From an uncultured Pelagibacteraceae bacterium (GTDB taxonomy: Bacteria; Pseudomonadota; Alphaproteobacteria; Pelagibacterales; Pelagibacteraceae): a stretch of 64,000 nucleotides of DNA. This document shows, one piece after another, positions 1-10,198 of this stretch. Location: positions 21,451 to 85,450 of the forward strand of contig CACEHR010000005.1 in NCBI GenBank assembly GCA_902559395.1, read 5' to 3'. The notes beneath the pieces were generated by a model that was given only the letters and a program-made list of their open reading frames with translations, ran no database searches and was not told the DNA's origin. Position numbers and translations under genes: made by a program. Each line of letters starts with the position of its first letter. Position 1 is the stretch's first letter.

Positions 1-1
1 T

Positions 2-97
2 GGAGGAACAACTGTTGGGCTTGCAAATGGAATTGTTCTTGCAGATAATAAAAAAATATATTCAGCAGAAAGTTTAAAAGTGGGGTTATTTAAATAA
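2..97 (+). CDS. fabA: 3-hydroxydecanoyl-ACP dehydratase FabA, 3' end only
   Basis: Only the last 31 codons are in the window; the gene begins upstream of base 1. The frame ends with Lys-Val-Gly-Leu-Phe-Lys and a TAA stop. This matches the conserved C-terminus of FabA, which ends with a KVGLF motif after a short beta strand. FabA dehydrates 3-hydroxyacyl-ACP and isomerises the C10 intermediate, opening the route to unsaturated fatty acids. The stop overlaps the fabB start by one base (TAATG), so the two are almost certainly cotranscribed and translationally coupled. The fabA-fabB-fabI order supports the call. Confidence 0.85.
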   Translation, partial: GGTTVGLANGIVLADNKKIYSAESLKVGLFK

Positions 98-1308
98 TGA
101 GAAGAGTAGTTGTTACAGGTTTAGGAGTTGTTTCTTGTTTAGGAAATAATCAAGAAGAAGTTCATCAATCTTTATTAAATTCAAAATCAGGAATTTCTTA
201 TGCTGAAGATTATAAAGAGCATAACCTGAAAAGCCATGTTCACGGTAAACCAAATATTAAACTTGAGGATCATATAGATAGAAAAACAATTAGATTTATG
301 GGATCAGGCTCAGCTTACAATTATATTGCAATGAAAGAAGCTATTGAAGACTCTGGATTAGAAGAAAGTGAAGTAAGTAATTTTAAAACTGGAATTGTGA
401 TGGGCTCAGGTGGACCTTCTATAGAAAATGTAATTTTAGCTGCAGATAAAACTAGAGCTAAGACACCAAAATTAATGGGACCTTTTATTGTTCCAAGAAC
501 TATGGCCAGTACTGCTTCTGCAACACTTGCCGTACCATTTAAAATTAAAGGAACTAACTACACAATGAGTTCTGCATGTGCAACAAGTGGACACTGTATT
601 GGTAATTCAATGGAATTAATTCAAATGGGCAAACAAGATGTTGTTTTTGCAGGTGGAAGTGAAGAAGTTCATTGGGCAATGACGGCAATGTTTGATGCAA
701 TGACTGCTTTATCATCAAAATATAATGATGCACCTGAAACAGCATCAAGAGCATATGACAAAACAAGAGATGGTTTTGTAATTGCAGGTGGTGCAGGCGT
801 ATTAGTACTTGAAGAATACGAACATGCTAAAGCAAGAGGAGCTAAAATATACGCAGAATTAACTGGTTATGGAGCAACTTCAGATGGATACGACATGGTA
901 GCTCCATCAGGAGAGGGCGCTGTTAGATGTATGAAAATGGCGATGGCAACTGCTAAAAATAAAATTGATTATATTAATACTCATGGAACTTCTACTCCAG
1001 TTGGAGATATTACAGAACTAAATGCTGTTAAAAATACTTTTGGAGACAATATTCCAAAAATTAGTTCAACAAAATCTTTATCAGGACATCCACTAGGTGC
1101 TGCTTCGGTTCATGAAGCAATCTATTGTTTAATAATGATGAAAAATAATTTCATTGCTGGCTCTGCAAACATTAGTGAGATGGATGAAGAAGCTAAAAAA
1201 TTTCCAATAGTTTCAAAAACTGAAACTGGTGCAACTTTAAATACAGTAATGTCTAATAGTTTTGGTTTCGGTGGAACTAACGCTGCTTTAATTTTTGAAA
1301 AGGTTTAA
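97..1308 (+). CDS. fabB: 3-oxoacyl-ACP synthase I (FabB)
   Basis: This is a 403-residue condensing enzyme, close to the usual 406. It elongates acyl-ACP with malonyl-ACP in the cytoplasm and is needed for the unsaturated branch. The thiolase-fold catalytic triad is visible: Cys161 in [11 protein letters not shown], His296 in [11 protein letters not shown] and His331 in SGHPLGAA, with Lys326 just before the second histidine. The C-terminal [10 protein letters not shown] motif is intact. Pairing with fabA favours FabB over FabF. The start shares one base with the fabA stop, and fabI follows after 3 bases, so this is one operon. Confidence 0.96.
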   Translation: MRRVVVTGLGVVSCLGNNQEEVHQSLLNSKSGISYAEDYKEHNLKSHVHGKPNIKLEDHIDRKTIRFMGSGSAYNYIAMKEAIEDSGLEESEVSNFKTGIVMGSGGPSIENVILAADKTRAKTPKLMGPFIVPRTMASTASATLAVPFKIKGTNYTMSSACATSGHCIGNSMELIQMGKQDVVFAGGSEEVHWAMTAMFDAMTALSSKYNDAPETASRAYDKTRDGFVIAGGAGVLVLEEYEHAKARGAKIYAELTGYGATSDGYDMVAPSGEGAVRCMKMAMATAKNKIDYINTHGTSTPVGDITELNAVKNTFGDNIPKISSTKSLSGHPLGAASVHEAIYCLIMMKNNFIAGSANISEMDEEAKKFPIVSKTETGATLNTVMSNSFGFGGTNAALIFEKV

Positions 1309-1311
1309 ACT

Positions 1312-2097
1312 ATGAGTTTGATGAAAGGTAAAAAAGGATTAATCATGGGAGTTGCCAATGAAAGATCTATTGCTTGGGGTATTTCTCAAAAACTTGCAGA
1401 GGCTGGAGCTGAGTTAGCATTTACTTATTTGGGTGATGCTTTAAAAAAAAGAGTAGTTCCTTTAGCAGAAAAATTAAATTCAAATGTTACATTTAGTTGT
1501 GATGTTGAAAAAAAGGAAGAAGTTGTAAAATTATTTGAGGATATCAAATCCCAATGGGGTGAAATTGATTTTGTAGTTCATGCAGTTGCTTTCTCTGATA
1601 AATCAGAGTTATCAGGTGAATATTTAAATACGACTAGAGAAAACTTTTTAAGAAGTATGTTAATCTCATGCTTTTCATTTACTGAAGTAGCAAAAGAAGC
1701 TTCAAAAGTAATGAAACAAGGTGGAAGCTTATTAACTTTAACTTACGAGTCTACTAAAGCAATTCCAAATTATAACGTAATGGGTGTTTGTAAATCAGCT
1801 TTAGAGGCCAGTGTTAAATATTTAGCTAGAGATTTGGGTGCTAAAGGTATGAGAGTAAATGCTATAAGTGCAGGACCTATCAAGACATTGGCTGCCTCTG
1901 CAATTGGAGACGCAAAATTCTTATACAAATGGAATGAAGACCATTCTTTCCTTAAAAGAAACGTGGATATCCATGATGTTGGAAATTCAGCATTATATCT
2001 ACTAAGTGACCTTGCAAATGGTGTTACTGGTGAAATTCACTACGTAGATGCTGGATATAACAAGGTTGGGATGCCAGATCCTAAAAATATAACCTAA
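1312..2097 (+). CDS. fabI: Enoyl-ACP reductase (NADH), FabI
   Basis: This 261-residue short-chain dehydrogenase-type enzyme catalyses the last step of each fatty-acid elongation cycle. The N-terminal cofactor-binding segment GVANERSIAWGI is the FabI form of the glycine motif. The catalytic Tyr-X6-Lys is Tyr154 and Lys161 within IPNYNVMGVCKSALEA, preceded by the second conserved Tyr145. Length matches E. coli FabI (262). A second ATG three codons in (1321) is an alternative start. It is the third gene of the fabABI run; the only downstream gene on this strand before the terminator is the small DUF1737 gene. Confidence 0.96.
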   Translation: MSLMKGKKGLIMGVANERSIAWGISQKLAEAGAELAFTYLGDALKKRVVPLAEKLNSNVTFSCDVEKKEEVVKLFEDIKSQWGEIDFVVHAVAFSDKSELSGEYLNTTRENFLRSMLISCFSFTEVAKEASKVMKQGGSLLTLTYESTKAIPNYNVMGVCKSALEASVKYLARDLGAKGMRVNAISAGPIKTLAASAIGDAKFLYKWNEDHSFLKRNVDIHDVGNSALYLLSDLANGVTGEIHYVDAGYNKVGMPDPKNIT

Positions 2098-2124
2098 AAT
2101 TTAGTTAAATTTAGTTAAAAATAT

Positions 2125-2331
2125 ATGAAGGGATACAGATTTATTACTGATGATGATACAGCAAGATTTTGTAATCGAGTAACTGAGGCATTATCGAATG
2201 GATGGAAATTATATGGTGAACCCAAAATGACATTTGATAAAAAACGAGGAATAATGCGTTGTGGCCAAGCAGTTATAAAAAATGTTCCAAATAAAAGATA
2301 CTCAAAAAAAATGAATTTATCTTCAATATAA
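2125..2331 (+). CDS. DUF1737 domain protein
   Basis: This 68-residue protein has no signal peptide or membrane segment. The pattern of an N-terminal YRFITDDDTARFCNRV, then ALSNGWKLYG and a later GQAVIK matches the DUF1737 family, small alphaproteobacterial proteins of unknown function. The start lies 27 bases after the fabI stop, and a terminator hairpin begins just after its own stop, so it probably ends the fab transcript. A DUF1737 gene beside pnp or fabI also occurs in other alphaproteobacteria (recalled, not searched). An overlapping 78-residue frame on the other strand shows no family features. Confidence 0.8.
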   Translation: MKGYRFITDDDTARFCNRVTEALSNGWKLYGEPKMTFDKKRGIMRCGQAVIKNVPNKRYSKKMNLSSI

Positions 2332-2332
2332 A

Positions 2333-2368
2333 AAACCCCCAGAACTCTCATTCCAGGGGTTTAAAAAT
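2333..2368. terminator. Bidirectional intrinsic terminator between convergent genes
   Basis: AAACCCC (about 2333-2339) pairs with GGGGTTT (2356-2362) around a loop of about 16 bases. A T-rich tail follows on each strand: TTTTTT on the - strand and AAAAATTTT on the + strand. It lies between the ends of the DUF1737 gene and pnp, which converge here, and can serve both. Confidence 0.75.
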
Positions 2369-2386
2369 TTTAATTTAAGTTATAGA

Positions 2387-4459
2387 TTATTCAGCAGCTT
2401 GTTTCATAGAAAGTTTAACTTTACCTCTATCGAAACCAATCACTTTAACTTTTACTTCGTCACCCTCTTTGACAACGTCAGTAACTTTAGCTACTCTTTT
2501 ATCTGCAAGTTCTGAGATATGAACTAGTCCATCTTGTTTTCCTAAGAAATTAACAAATGCACCAAACTCCATAATCTTCATTACTTTACCTGAATAAATT
2601 TTGTTTAATTCAGCTTTTGCAGTGATGTCTTTAATCATTTGCATTGCTATGTTTCTAGATTCTTCATCAGGAGCAGCAACTGTTACTACACCTTCGTCAT
2701 TTACATCTACTTTTGCACCTGATTTTTCAACGATCTCTCTAATCGTTGCTCCACCTTTTCCAATTACAGCTGCAATGTCTTTTTTATCAACATTAACTTG
2801 TTCCATTTTTGGAGTGTGTTTTCCAACATCTTCTCTTGAAGCTGATAATGCTTTATTCATTTCACCTAAGATATGAACTCTTCCATCTTTAGCTTGGCTT
2901 AATGCCTGTTCCATAATTTCAAAAGTAATGCCTGTAATTTTGATATCCATTTGAAGAGAAGTAATTCCATCTTTAGTTCCAGCAACTTTAAAATCCATGT
3001 CACCAAGATGATCTTCATCACCTAGGATGTCTGAAAGGACGCTGAAATCGTCACCTTCTTTAATTAATCCCATTGCAATACCAGCAACTGGTTCTTTAAT
3101 GGGTACTCCTGCATCCATTAATGCTAAAGAAGTTCCACAAACAGTAGCCATTGAAGAAGAACCATTAGACTCTGTAATCTCTGAAACTACTCTAAAAGTA
3201 TATGGAAATGCTTCTTTTGTAGGTAATGAGGAATTAATTGCTCTCCATGCTAATTTACCATGACCAATTTCTCTTCTACCTGTTCCAATTCTACCAGTTT
3301 CTCCAACTGAAAAAGGAGGAAAATTGTAGTGAAGCATAAATCGTTCCCTTTGAAGTCCATCTAAACTTTCAATTCTTTGCTCGTCATCAGATGTTCCTAA
3401 AGTTGCTACAACAATCGCTTGAGTTTCTCCTCTAGTAAATAATGCAGAACCATGAGCTCTTGGTAGAACACCCACTTCACATTCAATAGGTCTTACGTCA
3501 GACAAACCTCTTCCGTCAATTCTATTTTTATTTTTTAGAATGTCTGTTCTAACAATTGATTTTTCAAGATTTTTTAACTGACTGTTAACATCAAGATCAG
3601 TATAGTTTTCATCTTCCTCATAAAGTTTTTTAGCTTTATCAGTAATCTCTGAAATTTGATTTGATCTATCTTGTTTATCTCTTGTTGCAAAAGCTTTCTT
3701 AAGATCTTCTGTGAAAGTTTCCTCTAATTTTTTCTTAACTTCTGATAGATCTTTCTTTTCAACAGTCCACTCAGGTTTTCTGCATTCTTTTGCAAGTTCC
3801 TCAATCATTTCAATCACTGGAACAAATCCCTCATGACCAAATTTAACTGCATTTAACATTTCTTCTTCTGTTAAGCCATTTGCTTCAGACTCAACCATAA
3901 GCACAGCATCTTTTGTACCTGCTACAACTAAATCTAATTTTGATTTTTCTAGTTCTGTTTTAGATGGGTTTAAAACATATTTTCCATCTATAAAACCAAC
4001 TCTTGAAGCTCCCACAGGTCCCATGAATGGCATTCCTGATATAGCTAATGCAGCTGATGAAGCAGTGATTGATAAAATATCTGGTTCATTTTCTTTATCG
4101 TATGAAATCACTGTTGGTAATAACTGTACTTCATTTTTAAATTCATCAGGAAACAAAGGTCTGATTGGTCTGTCAATTAATCTAGAGATTAATGTTTCGC
4201 TCTCAGTTGGTCTTGCTTCTCTTTTAAAATATCCACCTGGAATTTTTCCAGCTGCATAATATTTTTCTTGGTAATTTACAGATAATGGAAAGTAATCCAT
4301 ATCAGGATTTACTTTTTTTGCTCCTACTACTGTTGCTAGGACGACTGTCTCTCCACATGTTGCGATTATTGCACCGTCTGCCTGTCTTGCTACTTTACCT
4401 GTTTCTAAACTTATCTTTTTTCCCGCTACTTCAATTTCCTTCTTGTATACTTTAAACAT
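2387..4459 (-). CDS. pnp: Polynucleotide phosphorylase (PNPase)
   Basis: This 690-residue 3'-5' phosphorolytic exoribonuclease is a core RNA-decay enzyme. The usual domain order is complete: a first RNase PH domain (about 1-220), a helical linker (about 230-320), a second RNase PH domain (about 325-540) with the active-site segment [16 protein letters not shown], a KH domain (about 555-615, [15 protein letters not shown]) and a C-terminal S1 domain (about 620-690, [19 protein letters not shown]). Length is typical (about 700). It follows rpsO at 57 bases, the classic rpsO-pnp pairing, across an unusual repeat-rich leader. Confidence 0.98.
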   Translation of the reverse strand: MFKVYKKEIEVAGKKISLETGKVARQADGAIIATCGETVVLATVVGAKKVNPDMDYFPLSVNYQEKYYAAGKIPGGYFKREARPTESETLISRLIDRPIRPLFPDEFKNEVQLLPTVISYDKENEPDILSITASSAALAISGMPFMGPVGASRVGFIDGKYVLNPSKTELEKSKLDLVVAGTKDAVLMVESEANGLTEEEMLNAVKFGHEGFVPVIEMIEELAKECRKPEWTVEKKDLSEVKKKLEETFTEDLKKAFATRDKQDRSNQISEITDKAKKLYEEDENYTDLDVNSQLKNLEKSIVRTDILKNKNRIDGRGLSDVRPIECEVGVLPRAHGSALFTRGETQAIVVATLGTSDDEQRIESLDGLQRERFMLHYNFPPFSVGETGRIGTGRREIGHGKLAWRAINSSLPTKEAFPYTFRVVSEITESNGSSSMATVCGTSLALMDAGVPIKEPVAGIAMGLIKEGDDFSVLSDILGDEDHLGDMDFKVAGTKDGITSLQMDIKITGITFEIMEQALSQAKDGRVHILGEMNKALSASREDVGKHTPKMEQVNVDKKDIAAVIGKGGATIREIVEKSGAKVDVNDEGVVTVAAPDEESRNIAMQMIKDITAKAELNKIYSGKVMKIMEFGAFVNFLGKQDGLVHISELADKRVAKVTDVVKEGDEVKVKVIGFDRGKVKLSMKQAAE

Positions 4460-4501
4460 TTCATTTCCATTTCGTTTCGTTCGTTTCGTTCCATTCCGTT
4501 C
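4460..4501 (-). repeat. Purine-rich short-unit repeat in the pnp leader
   Basis: On the mRNA-sense strand this is a run built from GGAA, ACGAA and AACG units, ending two bases before the pnp ATG. It contains several GGAA cores that could act as ribosome binding sites and has almost no pyrimidines other than C and a few T. Its composition differs from every other leader in the window. Its function is unknown; it could be a multi-site ribosome standby region or a protein-binding site. Confidence 0.6.
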
Positions 4502-4516
4502 TATCTACCTTGACTT

Positions 4517-4765
4517 CTATTTTCTTAAATTCAATTTCGACAGTACATTTTTGTAAGAATCCATTTTATTTTTCTTTAGGTATTCTAACAATTTCTTTCT
4601 TCTATTTACCGCTCTCAACAATCCAACAGATGAATGTTTATCCTTTTTGAATTGCTTAATGTGCTTAGAGAGAGTTTCAATTTTCTCTGTTAACAAAGCG
4701 ATCTGTATCTCTGAAGATCCAGTATCTTTATCGTGCATTGCTAATTCTTGTGCCTTTTTATTCAT
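4517..4765 (-). CDS. rpsO: 30S ribosomal protein S15
   Basis: This 82-residue primary rRNA-binding protein of the small subunit platform is somewhat short (89 is usual); the missing residues are at the N-terminus. The diagnostic GDTGSSEIQIALLTEKI-type segment appears here as DKDTGSSEIQ. It is followed by L-KHIKQFKKDKHSSVGLLRAVNRRK, the 16S rRNA contact region with the conserved H and S residues. A GAGG motif lies just upstream of the ATG. It sits between rbfA and pnp; truB, usually just upstream of rpsO, is absent. Confidence 0.97.
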   Translation of the reverse strand: MNKKAQELAMHDKDTGSSEIQIALLTEKIETLSKHIKQFKKDKHSSVGLLRAVNRRKKLLEYLKKNKMDSYKNVLSKLNLRK

Positions 4766-4777
4766 GCCTCTTTTTTC

Positions 4778-5146
4778 CTATTTATTTGTTTGTTTTATTA
4801 AGTTTTCTATTTTTTCCGCATACTCAAAAGATTCATCTTTTCTAAAAAGTAATTTTGGTAAAAATTTCATAACCACTTTTTGTGATAAAATTTTTCTAAT
4901 TAAAAACGAGTATTGTTTTAAAACATTAATTGTTTCCTCAGCATCTTTTCCTCCTAATGGAAGAACATATGCTTTAGCAATTTTTAAATCTGGACTCATT
5001 CTAACCTCAGTAACAGTTATTGTATTCGTTTCTAAATTGGGCACCTTAGCCTCATTTCTTATAAAAATCATGCTTAAAGACTGTTTGATCATTTCTCCTA
5101 CTCTAAGCTGTCTTTGAGATACCGGTTTTCCTATTCTATCTGCCAT
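4778..5146 (-). CDS. rbfA: 30S ribosome-binding factor A
   Basis: This 122-residue KH-type protein is needed for late 30S maturation and 16S 5' processing, and for cold adaptation in other bacteria. Recognisable segments are the N-terminal RQLRVGEMIKQSLSMIF, the middle TVTEVRMSPDLKIAKAYVLPLGG, and the C-terminal KFLPKLLFRKDESFEYAEKIENLI. These are the three conserved blocks of the family. Its ATG overlaps the infB stop by one base, so it is translationally coupled to infB. A 156-residue + strand frame covering it is a shadow. Confidence 0.95.
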   Translation of the reverse strand: MADRIGKPVSQRQLRVGEMIKQSLSMIFIRNEAKVPNLETNTITVTEVRMSPDLKIAKAYVLPLGGKDAEETINVLKQYSFLIRKILSQKVVMKFLPKLLFRKDESFEYAEKIENLIKQTNK

Positions 5147-7365
5147 TAAATTGACCTCTCTGTAGATGTAACACTAAAAGCTTCTATTGTGTCATTTTTT
5201 TGGAAATCCATATAATCTTTGACTGTAATTCCACATTCTTGACCACCACTTACCTGTTTTACCTGATTTTTTTCCCTAAATATTGATGAAACTTTTCCAG
5301 TATAAATTATAGCACCATCCCTAATAATTCTAACATCTGAAGCACTATTAATTTCTCCTTCGGTTACTTTTGAACCTGCAACTTTTCCAGCACCTGAAAC
5401 TTTAAATATTTCCAAGATTTGTGCTGTACCAGTAATTGTTTCTTGGACATCAGGTGCCAATAATCCTGACATTCTTTGTTTAATATAATCTAAAACTTCG
5501 TAAATAATATTGTATGAGGATATTTTTATTTTTTCATTTTCAGCAAGTTTTTTTGCTTCTTTACTTGGTTTAACATTAAAAGCTATTAATACTGCATTTG
5601 AAGCTTTAGCTAATGTAACATCTGTCTCTGTTACCATTCCAATATCTGCTAAAATTATTTTAGGTTTGACTTCATCATGCTTAATTTGGCTAATTGCATT
5701 TTTAATTGCTTCTGATGATCCATGTACATCAGATTTAATAATTAAATTTAATTCTTCTGTGGATTTATCTGAGAAAGCAGAATCTTGAGTAGCAAAAGTT
5801 AGTGGATTTTTTCCATCTTTACTTTCTTGAGCTCTATTTTCACTCAATGTTTTAGCTTCTTTTTCGGTATCTAGAACAATAAAATCATCTCCAGCTTTTG
5901 CTGCACCATTAATACCTAAAATTTCAACAGGAGTTGAAGGTAAGGCTTCATTAATATTTTGTCCTTTATCATTAATAATTGCTCTAACTTTTCCCCATTT
6001 TAAACCACTTACAAAAAAATCACCTTTCTTAAGTGTTCCAGTGGTAATAATTATATTTGCAACTGGACCCCTACCAACATCAATTTTTGACTCTAAAACT
6101 ATACCTGTAGCTTTAGACTCATAATCTGTTTTAAGGTCTAAAATCTCTGCTTGAAGTATTATAGACTCAACTAATTTATCTAAGTTTTGTTTTGTTTTAG
6201 TTGAAATTTCAACCATTAAAGTATCACCAGATAAATCTTCAGCGATCAATTCGTGTTCTAATAATTGATTTTTTATTTTCTGTGGATCTGCCTCTGGTAG
6301 ATCGCATTTATTTATTGCTACAACTATTGGAACATTTGCAGCTTTAGCATGTTTAATAGACTCAACTGTTTGAGGTTTAACCCCATCATCAGCAGCGACT
6401 ACTAAAACAACTACGTCTGTTAATTTTGATCCTCTTGCTCTCATCTCTGTAAAAGCAGCGTGGCCTGGTGTATCAATAAATGTTAATTTATTATTTTGGC
6501 TCTCAATTTGATAAGCTCCAATATGTTGAGTTATTCCACCAAATTCTCCTGAAACTACATTTGCACTTCTGAGTACATCTAGCACTGAGGTTTTACCGTG
6601 ATCAACATGGCCCATGACGGTAACTATTGGGGGTCGATTTTTTAAATTTTCAGTTCTCGAAGCTTTTATTTTTTGAATTATTTCTTCTGCTTTCTCTTCT
6701 CTAATTGGATTATGACCAAATTCTTTAACTAAATATTCTGCAGTATCTGCAGCTAATGTTTGATTGATAGTCACAGTAACACCCATACCGAACAAATGCT
6801 TAATTACATTGCTTGATTGTTCAGCCATTCTATTTGCAAGTTCTCTTACTGTGATTGCTTCAGGAATATTAACATCTCTTTTAATCGGTTTTAAATTTTC
6901 TTGAGAATCATCTTTTGTGGCATTTTTAATTTCTTTTTGTCTTGCTCTCTTAACTGATGCTAAACTTCTTTGTTTTGCATCAATCTCATCACTTAGTGCT
7001 CTTGATACAGTTAACTTTAACTCTCTCTTCTTTGTTCCAGCTTTTAAAGTCTTTCTATCTTTGTTTTCACTATCTCCTTTAAGTCTTTTGGTAGCCCTTT
7101 GTTCTGCTAGTTTTCTCTTTTCAAAATCGTTTGTTATAGAGGGTAATTTAGGATTAAATGAAGGTTTTGACGGTGCTCCTCTGTTGAAAGTTGAGGATGT
7201 TCTCGGCTTATTTGTGCTAGATCTAAATGATCCGCCTCTACTTGAGAGTTTTCCGGTTTGTTTTTCAATTACTACAGAATTTTTTCCTTGAGATTTAGCT
7301 ATCTCAATGTTCTTGATTGATTTTTTGGCTGAGCCTGAAATTGTTAATTTTGTTTTTTTCTCCAT
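5146..7365 (-). CDS. infB: Translation initiation factor IF-2
   Basis: This 739-residue GTPase delivers fMet-tRNA to the 30S subunit. The first 150 residues are basic, low in complexity and rich in Ser, Arg and Lys. An IF2_N domain follows (about 165-215, [21 protein letters not shown]). The G domain starts near 245, with the P loop GHVDHGKTS, then DTPGHAAF (G3) and NKCDLPEAD (G4). C-terminal beta-barrel domains complete the protein. It is shorter than the E. coli long form (890) but all functional domains are present. It follows nusA by 10 bases. Confidence 0.98.
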   Translation of the reverse strand: MEKKTKLTISGSAKKSIKNIEIAKSQGKNSVVIEKQTGKLSSRGGSFRSSTNKPRTSSTFNRGAPSKPSFNPKLPSITNDFEKRKLAEQRATKRLKGDSENKDRKTLKAGTKKRELKLTVSRALSDEIDAKQRSLASVKRARQKEIKNATKDDSQENLKPIKRDVNIPEAITVRELANRMAEQSSNVIKHLFGMGVTVTINQTLAADTAEYLVKEFGHNPIREEKAEEIIQKIKASRTENLKNRPPIVTVMGHVDHGKTSVLDVLRSANVVSGEFGGITQHIGAYQIESQNNKLTFIDTPGHAAFTEMRARGSKLTDVVVLVVAADDGVKPQTVESIKHAKAANVPIVVAINKCDLPEADPQKIKNQLLEHELIAEDLSGDTLMVEISTKTKQNLDKLVESIILQAEILDLKTDYESKATGIVLESKIDVGRGPVANIIITTGTLKKGDFFVSGLKWGKVRAIINDKGQNINEALPSTPVEILGINGAAKAGDDFIVLDTEKEAKTLSENRAQESKDGKNPLTFATQDSAFSDKSTEELNLIIKSDVHGSSEAIKNAISQIKHDEVKPKIILADIGMVTETDVTLAKASNAVLIAFNVKPSKEAKKLAENEKIKISSYNIIYEVLDYIKQRMSGLLAPDVQETITGTAQILEIFKVSGAGKVAGSKVTEGEINSASDVRIIRDGAIIYTGKVSSIFREKNQVKQVSGGQECGITVKDYMDFQKNDTIEAFSVTSTERSI

Positions 7366-7375
7366 ACCTCATCAC

Positions 7376-8929
7376 TCAATCTTTATAAACAATGTTTCGC
7401 GCAGACATAATTAGTTCATCCGCTTCTTCTTTTGATAAAGCAAAATCTTCCAGATAACCTTGGATTTTCACTCTCTCACCTTTAACCTGATCATAACCAC
7501 CAGTTAATTCATCAGATGCTAAGTCTGCAAAATCTTGTAAACTTAAAATTTTTTGTTCACCAAGTGTAACTAACATTCCTGGTGTTAATCCCTTTAAATT
7601 AATCAAAGCATCTTCAAGACCTAATTCTTTTATTCTCTGAGAAATATCCTCCTGATCCTTTTCATGGAACTCTTTAGCTCTTTCTATCAATGCTTTGGCG
7701 GTATCTTCTTCTATACCTTCTATCTTCATTAAATTTTCAGCTGAACTATCTTTGATGTCGTCAATAGTTGAAAAACCTTCGGCGACAAGTAACTGACCTA
7801 ACGTTTCGTCCAACTCTAAATTTTTAACAAAGTTCTCTGTTTTTTCTTTAAATTCTAATTGTCTTCGTTCAGAATCCTCTGCGTCTGTCATTATATTTAT
7901 TTCATAATTTAAGAGTTTTGTCGCAAGTCGAACATTTTGACCTCTTCTTCCAATTGCTTTACTTAAGTTTTCTTCAGTTAGAATTACATCAAGTTTTTTT
8001 CTTTCACTATCAACGTTAACTCTTTGTACTTCAGCTGGGGATAGCGCATTTGAAACCAAAATTGCAGGATCTTCTGACCAATTTACTATATCAATTTTTT
8101 CACCTTGAAGTTCATTTACAACAGCCTGTACTCTTGAACCTCTCATACCTACACAAGCACCAACCGGATCTAAAGATGTATCAACTGCTTTAACACATAT
8201 TTTTGCTCTACTTCCAGGATCCCTTGAAGATGACTTGATTTCTATTAATCCATCATAAATTTCTGGGACTTCTTGAACAAAAAGCTTTTCCATAAATTTA
8301 GGATGAGCTCTAGAAAGAAATATTTGTTGTCCTCTAGGCTCTCTTCTAACATCATAGCAATAAGCTTTTATACGATCACCTGCTTTTATATTTTCACGAG
8401 GAATCAATTCATTTTTCTGAATTATTGCTTCAGTTCTTCCTAAATCTACAATTACATTTCCAAATTCTAATCTTTTGACAATCCCACTTAAAATTGAGTC
8501 TTTCTTATCAATAAAATCATTAAATTGTCTTTCTCTTTCAGCTTCTCTTACATTAAAACTAATTACCTGTTTTGCTGTTTGCGCGGCGATTCTTCCAAAA
8601 TCAAATGAAGGAAGCGGTTGTAAAACTTCGTCGCCAATAGACTTGTCTTTGTTTAATTCATTTAAATTGATTGCGTCCTCTAATTTTATTTCTGTATTTG
8701 CATTTTCAGGATTTTCAGCAATAACCAATTTTCTAAAAAGCTCAATATCACCATTGTCTCTATTTATAGAAACTTTAATTTCATTTTCCTGTCCAAATTT
8801 TGATTTTGCAGCTTTTGCAATACCCGTTTCCATAGAACTTATAATGAGTTCTTTATCAATTGATTTTTCTAAAGCTACAGCTTCAGCAATTCTTAATAAT
8901 TCAAGTTTATCTGCTCTTTTATTCAACAT
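7376..8929 (-). CDS. nusA: Transcription elongation/termination factor NusA
   Basis: This 517-residue RNA polymerase-binding factor modulates pausing, termination and antitermination. Domains in order are the NusA N-terminal domain (about 1-125), S1 (about 130-200), tandem KH (about 205-345, with VGACVGMRGSRVQAV and LSKAIGRRGQNVRLA) and an acidic helix-hairpin-helix C-terminal region. I start it at the ATG at 8929 because MLNKRADKLELL is the usual NusA beginning and GGAG lies 11 bases upstream. An in-frame ATG at 8968 would put the terminator hairpin inside the gene. rimP, which usually precedes nusA, is absent. Confidence 0.97.
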   Translation of the reverse strand: MLNKRADKLELLRIAEAVALEKSIDKELIISSMETGIAKAAKSKFGQENEIKVSINRDNGDIELFRKLVIAENPENANTEIKLEDAINLNELNKDKSIGDEVLQPLPSFDFGRIAAQTAKQVISFNVREAERERQFNDFIDKKDSILSGIVKRLEFGNVIVDLGRTEAIIQKNELIPRENIKAGDRIKAYCYDVRREPRGQQIFLSRAHPKFMEKLFVQEVPEIYDGLIEIKSSSRDPGSRAKICVKAVDTSLDPVGACVGMRGSRVQAVVNELQGEKIDIVNWSEDPAILVSNALSPAEVQRVNVDSERKKLDVILTEENLSKAIGRRGQNVRLATKLLNYEINIMTDAEDSERRQLEFKEKTENFVKNLELDETLGQLLVAEGFSTIDDIKDSSAENLMKIEGIEEDTAKALIERAKEFHEKDQEDISQRIKELGLEDALINLKGLTPGMLVTLGEQKILSLQDFADLASDELTGGYDQVKGERVKIQGYLEDFALSKEEADELIMSARNIVYKD

Positions 8930-8944
8930 AATTTTGTTTGCTCC

Positions 8945-8971
8945 AAAAAAAAATGGGCTTAAGCCCATTTT
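8945..8971 (-). terminator. Intrinsic terminator in the nusA leader
   Basis: A perfect 22-base palindrome, AAAATGGGC-TTAA-GCCCATTTT, spans 8950-8971. On the - strand it is followed directly by five more T residues and then by the nusA ribosome binding site (GGAG). It can act as the metK terminator. Because a candidate promoter lies between metK and this hairpin, it can also act as an attenuator for nusA. Confidence 0.8.
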
Positions 8972-8994
8972 GTAAAGTTCAATAATGTAGTTGC

Positions 8995-9022
8995 AATATA
9001 TTAAAGTTTTTTTTTAATTCAA
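8995..9022 (-). promoter_or_regulatory. Candidate sigma-70 promoter for the nusA-infB-rbfA-rpsO-pnp run
   Basis: On the - strand TTGAAT (9022-9017) is followed after 16 bases by TATATT (9000-8995). The predicted start is near 8988, so the leader would include the terminator hairpin at 8971-8950 before reaching nusA. It lies in the only sizeable gap in this gene run. This is motif evidence only, and the AT-rich background raises the chance of false matches. Confidence 0.45.
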
Positions 9023-9028
9023 TAGAAA

Positions 9029-10198
9029 CTATTTAGTAAAAACATTAATTTTATCAGTTTTTTCCCATGAAAATGAACCATTTTCTTCAGGTGCTCTCCC
9101 AAAATGGCCGTAAGCAGATGTTTTTTCATATATTGGTTTATTTAAATTTAACATTTCTCTAATACCTCTAGGGCTCAAATCAAAGTTTTCTTTAATCTTT
9201 TCTACAACAAATTTATTTTTATCTGGATCGTTATCAAATAAATCCACATAAATAGACAATGGTTTTGATACACCAATCGCATAAGCTAATTGAATTAAAC
9301 ATTTGTCTGCAATTTTTGAACCAACTACGTTCTTTGCTATATACCTTGCAGCGTAAGCTGCTGACCTATCAACTTTAGTTGGATCTTTTCCGGAAAAAGC
9401 ACCACCACCATGAGGTGCAGCTCCACCATAAGTATCAACAATAATTTTTCTACCAGTCAAACCACAATCTCCATCAGGACCACCAATCACAAAATTACCT
9501 GTTGGATTTACATAAAACTCATCTTCATTGAAACCATTAAGAAAATTCTCAGGAATAGATTTTAACATATAAGGTCTTAATAAATCTCTTACTTGCGCTT
9601 GATTAACATCAGCTGAATGTTGTGAAGATATTACCACTGATTTAACTTTTGAGGGTTTTCCATCAACATATTCAAATGTTACTTGGCTTTTTGAGTCTGG
9701 TTCAATATTTTTTAATTTTCCTGACTTTCTATCTTCCGCCATCAATCTTAAAATTTTATGAGAATAATGAATTGGTGCTGGCATTAAAACATCTGTTTCA
9801 TTACATGCGTATCCAAACATAATACCTTGATCTCCAGCTCCTTCATCTTTATTTCCTGATGAGTCCACTCCCATCGCAATATCAGCTGATTGCGAATGTA
9901 AATGACTTTCAATTTTTGTAGCTTCTTTCCAAGTAAATCCTTCTTGGTCATAACCAATATCTTTTATACAATTTCTTACTTTTTCAATTAATTCATCTTT
10001 TTTAATTTCTGGCCCTCTTACCTCACCAGCTAAAACAACTTTATTTGTCGTAGTTAGTGTTTCGCAAGCAACTCTAGAATATGGATCTCCAGAAATATAA
10101 CTATCAACAACCATATCTGAAATCCTATCAGACACTTTATCTGGATGGCCTTCTGAAACTGACTCACTTGTGAAAAGATAATTTTTTAAATTACTCAT
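9029..10198 (-). CDS. metK: S-adenosylmethionine synthetase
   Basis: This 389-residue enzyme makes SAM from methionine and ATP. Conserved blocks are [20 protein letters not shown] at the N-terminus (ATP and metal binding), [12 protein letters not shown] in the middle, and the [19 protein letters not shown] loop in the C-terminal half. Length matches the family (about 385). The start overlaps the end of lnt by 8 bases. No SAM riboswitch can be placed here because no untranslated leader exists between lnt and metK. Confidence 0.98.
   Translation of the reverse strand: MSNLKNYLFTSESVSEGHPDKVSDRISDMVVDSYISGDPYSRVACETLTTTNKVVLAGEVRGPEIKKDELIEKVRNCIKDIGYDQEGFTWKEATKIESHLHSQSADIAMGVDSSGNKDEGAGDQGIMFGYACNETDVLMPAPIHYSHKILRLMAEDRKSGKLKNIEPDSKSQVTFEYVDGKPSKVKSVVISSQHSADVNQAQVRDLLRPYMLKSIPENFLNGFNEDEFYVNPTGNFVIGGPDGDCGLTGRKIIVDTYGGAAPHGGGAFSGKDPTKVDRSAAYAARYIAKNVVGSKIADKCLIQLAYAIGVSKPLSIYVDLFDNDPDKNKFVVEKIKENFDLSPRGIREMLNLNKPIYEKTSAYGHFGRAPEENGSFSWEKTDKINVFTK

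Noticed and set aside
4647..5117. 156-residue + strand frame across rpsO and rbfA
   Set aside because: It lies antisense to two well-conserved ribosome genes and has no recognisable family features; it is a shadow frame.
8930..8968. N-terminal extension of NusA (MGLSPFFFGANKI)
   Set aside because: It would be translated from the terminator hairpin itself and is not part of the NusA family; a good binding site precedes the later ATG.
8475..8975. 166-residue + strand frame antisense to the nusA 5' end
   Set aside because: It mirrors NusA coding sequence and includes the terminator; no domain features.
10191..10198. SAM riboswitch before metK
   Set aside because: metK overlaps lnt, leaving no untranslated leader for a riboswitch.
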